DNA of 64,000 bases from Nemania diffusa. Lineage: Eukaryota; Ascomycota; Sordariomycetes; Xylariales; Xylariaceae. A program made the position numbers and the translations under genes. Shown piece after piece: positions 23,531 through 35,329 of this stretch; position 1 is the stretch's first letter, and every line of letters begins with the position of its first letter. The notes beneath the pieces were generated by a model that did no database searches, was not told where the DNA came from, and worked only from the letters and a program-made list of their open reading frames with translations. The stretch lies in contig JBBPUQ010000004.1 of NCBI GenBank assembly GCA_038501195.1, positions 4,974,001-5,038,000 on the forward strand, written 5' to 3'.

Positions 23531-26105
23531 ATGACCGAGCAGCCGAAGAAGAAGCGATTTTGGAGCAGTCTGTTTCGCAACCGCAGCAACGCCCAGCCGA
23601 GTAGCAGGCCGCTGGTACGTAGTATTATTGCAGCATCCTTCATAAGTGCAGCTAATCTATATTTTTACATAGCACTCGCTAAGACCTCCTAGGAACCAGA
23701 GGAGCACCCGAGAAGCAATAGTGATGGGGATCTGCTATCGCGCATGACGGGCACACGTCGTCGACCGCGACGTCCTGACCCACGTGACTCCAAGGGGAAA
23801 GGCCGGGAGCAGTTAAATGGACATCTCTACGAACAGCTACCCTTGACAGAATGGCCGCCTTCTGGGATCTCTGCCGACGAGGAACTCGTGCTCGGCCAGG
23901 CAATGGAACTGATATCGAGAGGAGTGCCGACGCATAAAGGTCACAAACGGCCTATCACGCACGCATCTGATCATTACTACGGTCTGTATGCAACAACAGA
24001 TGGGAACCACGGCAAAGAGGGCGACGCCGTTAACCAGCACAACGCGATGACGCAACTAATGACTTTGCGGGTCCAAGGCTCGGGACCGCCCGCCTTCCCA
24101 TGGGAGACGCTGGAGCAGCCGAGCTTTGCATTTGGCGTCGGCGCCCGCCCCGGTACCATCACGCTGAACGCTTGGGTAGGCCGGTCGAGCGTCTTGCCAC
24201 CGATGATAGCACTGCGCGATCCAGGGATGGTGCCTCGTGAGGTCGACCTAACACAGATCTTTGAGCGACTGAAAGATCTCGAGGGAGGTTTAGAGGACGA
24301 TGATCAAGAACTCATGTACCAGCAGCTTTACAAGCGATTCCTACGAGACCCAGAAAAATCATCTAACCCTCATAAGGGCATGGAGCAGCAAATTTTGGAT
24401 TTAGTCATGTGTCTCTCCGGTCTCGACTGGATCGACTTTACAAGCCCAAAAAATCAGGTTGTTACCCGGTTCATCTACGACACGAGCCCAGCCAATCACC
24501 AGCAATACCGGAAGTTCTTTTACCAGCTTCTCCTAAGCCTAGAGCTCGAGCTGCGTATCAACTCCAGATTGCATACCGATTGGGCCAAGGAGCGGTTCAT
24601 GTCACAAGTCCCGCCCAAGATCCAATGGAATCTGGCGTTAGCGAGGCGCTGGAGGGATAACATACGCATCGAGGAGTACGGTGCAACGGCCGAACAGGTC
24701 CGGCTGCGGTTTAAACTGAGGAAGCGCCAAACTAAAATGCTCAAGCGATTTGCGCAGATGATGAAGTGGTCAAACCTTGCAGAGACGCTAGATGTGCTCA
24801 AGGAACGGGATGTGGAAGGGAGCCTACTCGCAGTCAGTTCTCATACAATGGCTTTTTTTAGCGGCCTGGTATTGCCCGGGGTAAGTAGGATCATTCCGTG
24901 CGGCGCTCGCTGCTCGTCGCCCCGCGTGCGGACGGTAATATGCTCTCGCGCCAAGAAAGCAAGCTAACCTGTCTTCCCAGCCCACCTTCCCCTTCCTCAT
25001 GATGAACAGCCTAATCGACATAGACCCCGACAAAGCCACGGACCACCTCTCGCTGCTCACCCACCTGAGCCCGAGCTGCGGGTTCCAATACCGTAATAGC
25101 TATACCTATTGGACGTCGACGAGCATCGTGGGCAAGGTGCTCGCGCCGACGTGCCTCGAGGTGGCGGGCTGGGTCGGGCCGGCGCGGCCGTCGAGCGACC
25201 TGGGCCGCTCGCAGATCGCGCGGATCCGCGCCCGGCGGCCGCGGCAGCGCATGACGTCCGAGGACGTGACGACCATGGGCGAGCGGTGCGACCCGCTCGG
25301 GCCCACGGCCGAGGCGTACCCCGTCAAGGAGTACGAGCTGCTGACGCCCAACAGCGACGACGCCGTGGACACGGTGCGCATCGTGATGCTGAGCCTCAAG
25401 CCGCTCGCGGCGGATCCCGCGGCGGCCGCCGCGGCAGCGGCGCAGCAGACAGGAGCGCCGGCGGCAGCGCCAGCGCCGACGGGGCCGAGCTGGTTCGACG
25501 CGAGCATCCAGTTCGCCATCTCGGGGGTGCCGTGGCAGCTGCGCCTGTGCTACGACGTGTGCTTCATCCACGCGTGGCCGTGCTCCGACGGGCCGCACCC
25601 GCTGTTCTTCGACTACGTGCACACGACGGTGCGGGCGGACGAGGTGGTCGAGGTCAAGGACTGGGCGCGGCCGCCGTCGCAGTCGCAGTCGCAGTCGCAG
25701 CCGGCGAACGGCAGCGGGAGTCTGCGGGAGAGGAGCAACATGTCCACGCCCATTGGCGGGAGCGGCAGTCAGCAGCAGCAGCAGCAGCTTGTCCACAAGC
25801 ACACGCCCCAGCAGGAGGACGATGATGAGGAGAGGGTCCTCGTCGTCGAGGCGTTTGGTGTTAGGGACAATGAGGTGCTGGCGCGGGCTTGGTGTGCGCA
25901 TTGGGGGCTGAGCGCCGTCGTGGCGGATATTGGCAAGACGTGGTGAGTGCTGCCGTGTTTCTACATACCTGCTGTTTACTGCGAGGGAGGGTCGATCTTG
26001 TGCTAATGATGCTGCTCTAGCATGGCGTGCGCCATCCGCGAGGCGTATGCCGCGACCCTGACGGTCGTGATCCTCATCGAGGAGCAGGCGGACGGCATAG
26101 ACTAG
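23531..26105 (+). CDS. Conserved-looking hypothetical protein, 772 residues
   Basis: Four exons (23531-23614, 23693-24880, 24981-25942, 26021-26105) join in phase at every boundary. I do not recognise a domain. The N-terminus is basic (TEQPKKKRFWSSLFRNR), then a disordered Arg/Pro/Gly part, then a mostly helical middle (about 200-430) rich in Leu, Arg and Trp, for example TPNSDD, WNLALARRWRDNIR and KRQTKMLKRFAQMMKW. A hydrophobic segment (TMAFFSGLVLPGPTFPFLMM) spans the exon 2-3 junction and may be a membrane anchor. Exon 3 is much more GC-rich than the neighbouring genes and carries Ala, Gln and Ser-Gln repeats. The C-terminus is again non-repetitive (CMACAIREAYAATLTVVILI). No signal peptide is seen. 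The splice model is good; the function is unknown. Confidence 0.75.
25677..25787 (+). repeat. Coding microsatellites in the hypothetical gene
   Basis: A (GCAGTC)n tract at about 25677-25700 codes for alternating Ser-Gln, and six CAG codons at 25770-25787 code for a Gln run. Both stay in the open frame. Confidence 0.8.
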
Positions 26106-28015
26106 GATGTAAGATTCCTACCGACAACGGAGCGGACAGATGGGGGCGATTCACGGGGGCGTGTGAGGAGATGGCGCAGGAGGTAGGGAGCGCACCACGA
26201 TATCTACGATGGTATAAGATACACAACGACGACACGCTTCGCTATTTCACGGTATCGCATTCTGGAAAGACGAGTTGGAGAATGGAGTTTTGCTGGTTTT
26301 CTTTCTGCTTTCGCTAACGGCACCTGCGGCTATACCCACCTATCTACTACCCGACTTGAAGGGGCTGACTAACTACGGAGTATGGCAATTGTTAATGTGA
26401 TTTTTGCTGGGCCGGCTAGCGAAAAGGCTTGCTCTTTTCCTCCCAAATCGGTGTTGGTTTGTCTACAGTATCCATGCGTCGTGAAGTACGATAATAATAA
26501 GTGACGTGCGTGCGAGACGTGAAGCGGAGCGATGACCGGACGATCGGCAAGTTGGCGCAGGAGATTGGCGCTCGAAAAAACATGGTCTGGCCTGGGGATT
26601 ATTCCATTCGACGACAAATCATCGTGAGAAGATCCATGCTGGATTACAGAGTACCTTTGAGCCCGCGTAACCAGAACGCCGCGCCCCGGTTGGACTAACT
26701 CATCATCCTTCTCCGCTCTTGTGCTGTAATCCTTTAGGCCAAGGTCCACTCATTTCTCCCAACAGTTTGTCTGTAACGGTAATAAGAATTGGCGGTCACG
26801 ATGCTGTACATTATGTACAGCAGATATATAGCGTGGTGGCGTGGGAAAGCTCAGTGGTTTGGTGGGGGAGAATCTCGTGTCGACCCCAACTTTACGGTAC
26901 CTAGATGAGGTAGTGCTGTAATAGACAGCTTGGTTATCCACAGCTATCCACTAGAAGGAAGCCCCGGGGACAACTGGATAGCTCCAGAACAGCGCCAAAA
27001 CAGGGACCTGAAGCAGAGTTACATCAGGTAGGTACAGAGTTGACGCCCCCGACTTCCCCACCAAACTACCCCACCTCTTCTCCCCACTATCCCAAGAAGT
27101 GACGACACAAACGCTTTACCCCTCCAAGGATGTTGTTTGACGATCCCCTCATCCATAGGAAGTATCTGCCCTTGGGTAGCTATCAGGTATCTGGTAGATA
27201 TGCGCAGATAGCCTTTTCTTTCTTACGAGAACTCTCCAAACCCTAACAGATGTCTTTTCACAACCATAGAAATAGCATTGTCGGTCGACAGCAATAAAAA
27301 GCGAGAACAGAGGCCCCTTGGTATTGGAACCTGTCCATTAATCCTCTCCCTGCTATTACTTGAAGCACCCCCTCCTTGTCTTGTGTGAACAGAACCCTGA
27401 AAGGAACCCTGAACACCACCCTGAACAAATCCGTGGTCGCCTCGTCCAAGCTGCTGTGCCTCCCACGCTCCCTATCAGATCTCCGCGCAGTCAATCGAAA
27501 AAGAACCCTGTGTTCCGACCGGGCAGCTTGCCGCATGACGGGTTAGGGTCTGAATAAGGTCCTCTCTCACCTCAGATTCGCATACACACGTATACGCACA
27601 CCCGTGATCCCTACGCCCATTGGACGCCGGCAACTATCGCCGTGCAGCTTGCCTCCCTCGTCGACTGCGTCGCTTACTAACTATTACGCCTGTGGCTGCG
27701 GTGTCTGATGCTCGTCATTTCCTATCATGGAGTAAGTGAGGGAAAATGGCACTGTCCCTAGCTTGTTTGCTTGCTCGTTATAAAAGCCATTGTGTACCCG
27801 TACTTGCCCCCCATCTCGGTCCATCCTGAGAATAAGCCCTCACCTGCAATCTTACTGGCAGTGACTTCTCTGACAAACAATGGCTTTTGATAGTACGCGT
27901 AATATAATCCACGTCGAGAATAATGTGCGTGTGTCTTTGTGTCAAACCCCTTCTCTGACAATGACTTCGCCGCGTTTCTGCCTCGACACACTTCTGCAAT
28001 CTCAATTGACCCATC
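26106..28015. other. Intergenic region before the FGGY kinase
   Basis: About 1.9 kb without a supported gene. It holds a 21-nt perfect inverted repeat at 26802-26822 and a loose triple repeat of AACCCTGAA-like units at 27390-27440. The final part should be the promoter and leader of the kinase gene. Confidence 0.5.
26802..26822. promoter_or_regulatory. Perfect inverted repeat, TGCTGTACAT arms
   Basis: Two 10-base arms (TGCTGTACAT and its exact complement) are separated by a single T. The core TGTACA also appears in the palindrome upstream of CIT1. It has the form of a dimeric transcription-factor site, but no factor can be named. Confidence 0.4.
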
Positions 28016-29934
28016 ATGACGACGCAGGACCATTATATAGGGATTGACGTCGGCACCGGCTCGGCGCGTGCCTGTCTCATTGATTCTTCTGGAGACATTA
28101 AGGCCCTTGCGTCGGAAGCTATCAAGCTCTGGCAACCCCAGACCGGCTATTATGTAAGCATCCCTAGGTTTCACCCCCTGAGCTTCCCCGGTTTCCCATA
28201 GGATCCTTGTGTGCTGACGGGCTTTGCCAATGCCAGGAACAATCGACAACGGACATTTGGCATTGCATCTGTCACTGCGTCCAGCGTGTGGTCCACCAGT
28301 CCAACGTCGACAGTTCCTTGATCAAAGGAATCGGCTTTGATGCCACTTGCTCGCTAGCTGTATTTTCCCATGACACGGACGAGCCTGTCCCCGTTACCGG
28401 GCCCGATTTTGACAATGATGGTAACGACCGCAATGTCATTCTGTGGCTGGACCACCGCCCTGTTGAGGAGACCGAGAAGATCAATGCCACGGGCCACAAC
28501 CTGTTGCGCTATGTCGGTGGCAAGATGAGCATAGAGATGGAAATCCCCAAGGTCCTCTGGCTCAAGAACAATATGCCCTCCGAACTCTTCGACCGCTGCA
28601 AATTCTACGATCTAGCAGACGCCCTGACACACCTGGCTACTGGCAATGAGACCCGCAGCTTCTGCAGTACCGTCTGTAAGCAGGGATACGTCCCCGTTGG
28701 CGTGGACGGCAGTGTAAAGGGATGGCAAGAAGATTTCTACCACACGATTGGTCTCAGTGACTTGGTGGAAGACAACTTTAAACGTATGGGAGGGGTCGAC
28801 GGGGTGGTGAGCCTATTTACTATGAGTTTAACCCTAAGACGAGTCAATTGCTAATACGAGACGTAGAATGGCAAATACATGAGTGCTGGAGAGCTGGTTG
28901 GTACACTATCAGAAACCGCTAGCAAGCAGCTCGGCTTGCCGGTCGGCATTGCGGTCGGCAGTGGTGTCATTGATGCCTATGCCGGCTGGATCGGTACGGT
29001 AGGTGCCAAGGTCGATACGGAATATGGACACGCAGACGAAACCCACCCTGCGAATGACCTCGCCCAGGCCTCAACACGGCTCGCCGCCGTTGCTGGTACC
29101 TCGACCTGTCACTTGGCCTTGTCAGAGAAACCCGTGTTTGTTAATGGCGTATGGGGACCGTACCGTGACGTCCTCCTTCCAGGGTTCTGGCTGGCTGAGG
29201 GTGGCCAGTCAGCTACAGGCGAGCTATTGCGCCACGTCATCGAGACACACCCAGCGCACAAGGAAGTCTTGCCGCTGGCAGAAGCGATGAGCAAGAACAT
29301 TTACGATTACATGAACATCCACCTCCGCGAGCTAGCTGAGAAGCTCAACGCACCAACGGTGTCCTACCTCGGCCGACACTTCTTCTTTTACGGCGATCTA
29401 TGGGGCAATCGTTCGCCCATTGCGGATCCGAACATGAAGGGCGCGGTGATCGGTCTCAGCTCCGACTCTAGCGTAGATGGCCTAGCACTCTACTACTATG
29501 CCACGATGGAGTTCATCGCGCTGCAGACGCGGCACATCGTGGAAGCCATGAACAAGGAAGGCCACACCATCCAAACCATCTTCATGTCCGGCAGCCAGTG
29601 CCAGAACGACATGCTCATGGACCTCATCGCGACATGCTGCGACATGCCGGTGCTGATCCCCCGCTACGTGCACGCGGCCGTCGTGCACGGCGCGGCGATG
29701 CTCGGCGCCAAAGCGGCCAGCGCGGACCACGACGGCAACACGGAGAACCTCTGGAGCATCATGGACCGCATGAGCAAGCCCGGACGGCTGGTGAAGCCGG
29801 GCAAGGACAAGAACGAGAAGAAGCTGCTCGACACCAAGTACGAGGTCTTCCTCGACCAGTGCCGCACCCAGCAGGACTACCGCAAGAAGGTCGATGGGGC
29901 CATCGGTGGCTGGGCTCAGGAGTCTGAGAAATAG
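28016..29934 (+). CDS. FGGY-family carbohydrate kinase (D-ribulokinase-like)
   Basis: Three exons (28016-28153, 28237-28806, 28867-29934) encode 591 residues. The N-terminal FGGY lobe begins with the phosphate-binding YIGIDVGTGSARACLID and contains GIGFDATCSLAVF and VILWLDHRP. The C-terminal lobe shows AVAGTSTCHLAL (second phosphate loop) and the adenine-side stretch FMSGSQCQNDMLM, then AVVHGAAMLGAKA. This layout and length fit the eukaryotic ribulokinase-like group (yeast YDR109C and human FGGY), which phosphorylates D-ribulose or a related ketose. The substrate cannot be read from sequence. Introns of 83 and 60 nt have gtaagc and gtgagc donors and keep phase. The start is the ATG directly before the conserved first beta strand. 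Confidence 0.92.
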
Positions 29935-30527
29935 GGGTTATAGTAGATGGTACATAGATAGGGTTCGCGATGCCAGTGTCCATGAAGATTAGTGTCTCGT
30001 GCTGTAGAGAAATTATGGTTTTACTAGTGAAAGTTGGCAGATTACGTCGCTAGAACTACCGTCTAATTGAAACTCATAGAATATTTTATAGTGAATGTTG
30101 CATCGTGTTCTGAAATGCTGTTGTAGAAGGTACCTATGAGGACCTATATTATACTGCAGATAAATGTAGGTAAGACTAAAGCAGGGGTCTAGTCTGGTCT
30201 AGGGATGCTCTGGGGAAGATTATAGGCTGTAGCCCTGTAGCTACAGGGGCTATGGTCCGTGCACGCGCGACAAGCGCAACCTTTCGACAGAGCTTCCCTA
30301 TTTTGTTGATTGTTTTCTTTCAGCCTTGTCTCGAAATTTTAGCAGCTTTGGTGTAGGTAGCTGCCAGACACTTAACTCAAGCAGCAGGGTCAACCCAGCT
30401 ATCATATATCATATAGATACCCGACTACCTACACCGCCACCGTTTTTCTTCTCTACAACTGTTCCCGTCTTCACTACCCCGAACAACGCGACCCGACCGC
30501 CTCTGTTGGCCAATTTCTTGTCCCGTC
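29935..30527. other. Intergenic region kinase to NIC96
   Basis: About 600 bases with no gene seen. It covers the 3' end of the kinase gene and the NIC96 promoter; the last 100 bases are C/T/A-rich. Confidence 0.55.
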
Positions 30528-33500
30528 ATGTCGCTTTTCGGCAACACCGCTGGCCAGCAGCAGGCTGCCAGACCAAACCTGTTTGCTACTGCCGCTCAGC
30601 AGCAACCGACTGGTCAGACACCGAATTTGTTCGCCACTCCTACGCAGCAGCAGCAGCAGCAGCAGCCGGCTGGTCAAACACCCAGTGTGTTTGGAAGTGC
30701 TGGTCTACGGCCGGCAACAGGCTCGACACCCAGTGCATTCGGCAGTGCATTCGGCAGTAGCACCACACTGAACCAACCCCAAGCCCAAAATTCTACACCC
30801 AGCCTGTTTGGAACGACCGCGACACAACCACAAACCCAGACACAACCAGCGAGCTTGTTTGGAAGCACGGCGACGCAGAATGCGCAACCATCAAACACTG
30901 GTACAAGTGGAGGACCGTTTGGTTCGACGCAGAACCAGTCCCAACTTTCTGGCTTTGGGCTCCTCGGAGCCTCGACAGCTAATCAGAACGCGGGCAACTC
31001 GAGCTTATTTGGAGCTAGCCAACAACCTGCCGCATCGACTAATGGTGGTGCGCTACCCCAAGGAAATACATCGGGCTACTTCGACAGCCTACTCGCGAAA
31101 AGCAAGAAGCAAGCCCAGGGCGAATCTCCCCTCGAGGACCTGCCCAGTTTGCAGCTTGGACTAGGCGATCTGCGACAGCGCCTTCGGAAACTCGGCCCCC
31201 AGGCAGATCCTCTCCAGCATGGTAGAGCTCAATACATGCTCGCCGCCTCCGGCGTGGACCCAGGCGCTGCCGTGAAAGATCTCAAGTTCTTCAGCGCTCA
31301 CACTGCGGGCCGCGTCGACCGACCTGCCGTCGCCCACACCGCCACCGAAATTGATATCGAAGCATATCTCGCAAACCTCCAGTCGAAGACTACATTGAGT
31401 ATGATTGCCGACGGCCTCGAAAGATCAGCCAAGGACTTTGATAATTTCTTGGAAGACAACATCACAATGGAGTGGGAGAAGCAGAGAAAGAGGATTTACG
31501 AACATTTTGGCATCAAGTCAAGAGAAGATGGACCCGGTGAGCATGGTGTGGGGACACCAGCTAGGGAATCAATGGGGGGATTCGGCCGGTCCAGGAGAAA
31601 CCCAAAGGCCTCTCGTTCCGGAACTCCTACTGCCAAAGGCAGTGCCTTTGGGCGCTCAGTCCTGCACAAGTCGGTTATTGGAACGCCAACTAAAATTGGT
31701 TCTCACCAGTCTGAATTTAAAGATGTCGAAGAAACCACAGGCAGTTCAACCCCGGTCCCGAACGGTTCATCTGTTGATGACCGGTTTGTTAGAGAGAAGC
31801 AGAGCAAACTCGCAGCGTGTATAAAGGATTTCAACTTAGCTCGGCTTGAGAAAACACCTTATCCCATTCTACACCAGCTCGCCGAGGTCGAGAGTAGAAC
31901 TGGCGACAGGCATGCCCAGCAACTTGTTGATGCCTATCATGCCGCCATATCTATCGTCGGCGAGAACCCAGATGCCGAGACGTTTGCCGGAGAAGCGACA
32001 GCCAAAGAGCGACATTTCAAGGATGCTTATCTTGACCTAAACGAAAAGTCCGCTGCTTCGTTGAAGATGCGAAAAAGAATACTCGATGGTGCGAATCGCT
32101 TCCTAGAGAAGAAGTTTTACCGAGAGGTCGAAACCGTCATCGCTAAATACCCCCGAGAAGCTGCTCTTGGTGGACGTCCGGACGTCATTAGCAAGATACA
32201 GGCTTATGTGCGCTTGAGGCATGCTAGGAGAGACCTCGTGCCGGATAAGATCGAGCTCCAACAGGATTCAGAAGGAGAATTTGTGTGGGCAATCGTGTTT
32301 TTCCTGCTACGGTCTGGTTATGTTGACGATGCCGCAAAATACGTCAAGGGGCAAGCTACAGTTTTCAAAACCATCGATCGGACATTCGGTTCTTACCTGT
32401 TCGAGTATGTGGCTAGCCCTGAAAGACGGCTAAGACGCCAGTTGCAAGACCGATGCAACAATGAATACAATCAGAGAGCACGCAATGCGCCTGAAAACTC
32501 GATCGACCCCTATCGCATGGCATGCTACAAGGTAGTTGGACGATGCGATGTCAGCAACCGCAGCCTCGAGAACTTGAACACGGAGATTGATGACTGGGTC
32601 TGGCTCCAATTCAACCTTGCCCGTGAAAACGATAAGTCAACCGAGGTCGCTGCGGAATCCTATGGTCTACACGATCTTCGAACTAGCATTCGGGAGATTG
32701 GACTAAAGCACTTCCCCAAGAGTGCTCCAGAAGATACAAATGGTAGCTTTTGCATGTACTTCTATCTACAGGTTTTGGCTGGCATGTTTGAGCAGGCTAT
32801 ATCATATCTTTACACCTTCTCCTATGTAGATGCCACTCACTTTGCCATTGGTCTTGAGTATTACGGCCTCATTCGACCAGCGGATCCCTGGACTACTTCA
32901 GACACGCTTCTGTCCCACGACACTCGCTCGAAGCCGCAGTTGAGCTTTGGTCGGATGTTGGGATACTACACAAGGGATTTCCGTGCTGCCGATGTAGCCT
33001 CCGCAGTAGACTATCTCACCCTCATCTGTCTCAATGCCGACTTGGGTGGGGAGGCAGGGCGCCAGCAGGCGGAACTATGTCACGTCGCTCTGCGGGAATT
33101 GGTGCTGGAGACGAGAGAATTCAGCAAGTTGATTGGCGACATAAGACCAGATGGGCGCCGCATTACTGGGCTTATTGAAGAGCGCAGCCCGCTCATCGGC
33201 TTGCGGGAAGAAGATGACTTCGTTAAGACGGTTACTCTCCAAGCAGCCCGATTTGCTGATGATAATGGCCGGACAACTGATGCCGTGCTGCTATATCATC
33301 TTGCTGGGGACTACGACAGTGTTGTCACAATTGTCAGTCGCGCGCTAAGTGAGGCAATCTCGCTCGAGATTGGCGAGGACCCTATGCGCCTCATGCCAGT
33401 CAAACCTCGCGCCACGGGCAAGGCGCCCGAGGCGCAACCTGGAAGTAGCCTCAGTCTCGCATCTCTCGACGACCCTATTCAACTTGCCTATACCATGATG

Positions 33501-34009
33501 TCCATGTACGAGAAGGATGCCATGTTCTCCACCAAGATTCAGAACCAGAACCGAATCGCCTGTCATCTTCTCCTGCAGATGAGTGAAATCAAGGGCCTCG
33601 TAGAAGCAGGCCAATGGCCCGAGTCACTAGATGTAAGTTGCTTTACTCCACGCTTTATCTTTAAGCAATATATTAACAGTCATTATAGAAAATCCGCTCG
33701 CTTGAGATTCTTCCGTTAGAAGCCAACGGCGATGCAACCAAAGTCCGTCACTATGCATCTAAGTTCTCGGGACTCTCGCAAACGGTAGCGATCAACGTGC
33801 CGAACTTGTTGATGTGGACCATCACGTGCTGCATGCGACAGCGCGAGCGACTCATGAGCGGACAGTTCACGGGCAATGAAGGGTCACGTCGGATGATGTA
33901 CGACAGCCTCAAGCAGATCAGCATGGATTTAACTACGTATACCAGCCAGCTGCGGTACAGGTTCCCCCCACACCTATTGGAAGCGTTAGCCAGAGCATCT
34001 GCGGATTAA
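30528..34009 (+). CDS. NIC96: Nucleoporin NIC96 (Nup93 family)
   Basis: Two exons (30528-33632 and 33689-34009) encode 1141 residues. The first 175 or so residues are an FG-like extension with repeated SLFG, NLFA, SVFG and SAFG units in Gln/Thr/Ser-rich spacers, including seven consecutive CAG codons at 30645-30665. From about residue 181 (GYFDSLLAKSKKQ) the protein turns helical, with the conserved GLGDLRQRLRKLG stretch, and continues as the Nic96/Nup93 alpha-solenoid to the end (for example SYLYTFSYVDATHFAIGLEY and LLYHLAGDYDSVVTIV). Nic96 anchors the Nsp1-Nup49-Nup57 channel trimer and links it to Nup192 and Nup188 in the pore inner ring. The 55-nt intron near the 3' end joins LDKIRSLEILP in phase. 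Length is close to that of filamentous-fungal homologues and longer than yeast because of the N-terminus. Confidence 0.95.
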
Positions 34010-35329
34010 GCTTAAGAGCATTTGTATGAAGACATGAAGGAGTACTCGATGACCATGATGTTGGAACCGAGGAGCGGGGACAGAGGCTGTTGGACATTGG
34101 TAGGGCAATGTAATGAAGTAGATTGCGTACTAGACTACCTTGTACGCTCGCCCGACTGCTAAAGAAATAAAGTACTGTAGTACATTTTGATATGCATGTG
34201 CAATTGAAGGCGGAAATAATACTTTCGTTGATGACTTTTTAATGGGGCGCATGTTAATTAGCATCTCTACAACCCCACAGGTTAATTAGGTAGTCTAAGT
34301 CAACAGCTTAAAAAGAGCCCATGTCAACCGAACACGAATAGTATCTAGATACAGAATATTGCCCTTCTTCTATATGATTATTGCTTGCGTGCCTACATAC
34401 ATCAGGTACCCCGGGTGTATAGGCAAATTCAACTCAGTACAGAGTACTAGTATAACATGTGTATTTCTTTGGAAGGATCAATGGATGTTGCACCAAGACT
34501 TGGCAAGGAGCACCCAACCCTGGGAATTACACCCGAGTCAGGCTGCTCTTGCTCTAGAAGAGATGCAGGAACAACATGACTCATGACTCGCGCGTGCTCC
34601 ACTCGACAGCAGAGAATTGCCTTAACCCTGGACAGGAATTGCGATCTGCCTCGAGCCCCGAGAGACATCCGACACCCACCATCTCGCTCCATCCCGATTC
34701 CCCATTATCCCGCAATCCAGGCCAAGACCAGTCCAGGCCAATAGCTAATCTAGCGCACAGCATAAGTTGTGTGTATACGTGTGTACGTGTGTACGTAAGT
34801 GCGGTACGGAATACCTACGCTACTGTACGAAGGTCCTTGTCGCTCCTCGTCGTCGTATCTGCCCCATTCAGCCCTACATACCACCCGGCCAGTCGGTGCT
34901 ACTCGACCCCCTCGGTCGTGCGACAAGGTGCGCGTGCGCGTCAGTTACAGTACGCTGCCTACGCTGTATCTAGCCGGCAGGCAGAAGGATAGAGGGCTTA
35001 GACTGGGCGAGAACACTGTCTACACAGGCAAGCGTACAGTGGCCGTTAATCGGCTAGACCGGCTACCTATCCCATACGCCATATACCACATATACCACCT
35101 AGACTACCATCGACGGTGCCATCCGCCACCCAGCATCTTTATCACCGCTCTGTGGCCGGCCGGACCCCGGTGCCGATCCCTGTATGTCTCACAGGGCCGA
35201 CGGTGTGGAAGTAACCTGGAAGGGAACAAGCCGCCGAGTAGGTGGGCGTCGGCTAGGTGGTGACCTGAATGTGACCTGTCTAACGTAACCCGTATCTGAT
35301 GATTACTGCCGCTGCTTCGCTTGCGTCGC
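34010..35329. other. Intergenic region NIC96 to bZIP gene
   Basis: About 1.3 kb without a supported gene. It contains a short GTGTACGT repeat (34769-34796) and several CAGTAC/GTACTG motifs (34165-34176, 34430-34450, 34950). Sequence after 34560 is rich in C and is probably promoter and leader. Confidence 0.5.
34769..34796 (+). repeat. Short GTGTACGT tandem repeat
   Basis: About three imperfect units of gtgtacgt/gtgtatacgt in the region upstream of the bZIP gene. It is a simple repeat with no clear function. Confidence 0.6.

Noticed and set aside
25011..25901. Open frame of about 296 codons on the minus strand, plus a second plus-strand frame, inside the hypothetical gene
   Set aside because: Arg/Ala/Leu-rich translations typical of non-coding frames in GC-rich exons; the spliced plus-strand frame explains the region.
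27758..28249. 163-codon minus-strand frame overlapping the start of the FGGY kinase
   Set aside because: It overlaps the conserved kinase N-terminus and first intron and shows no family motif.
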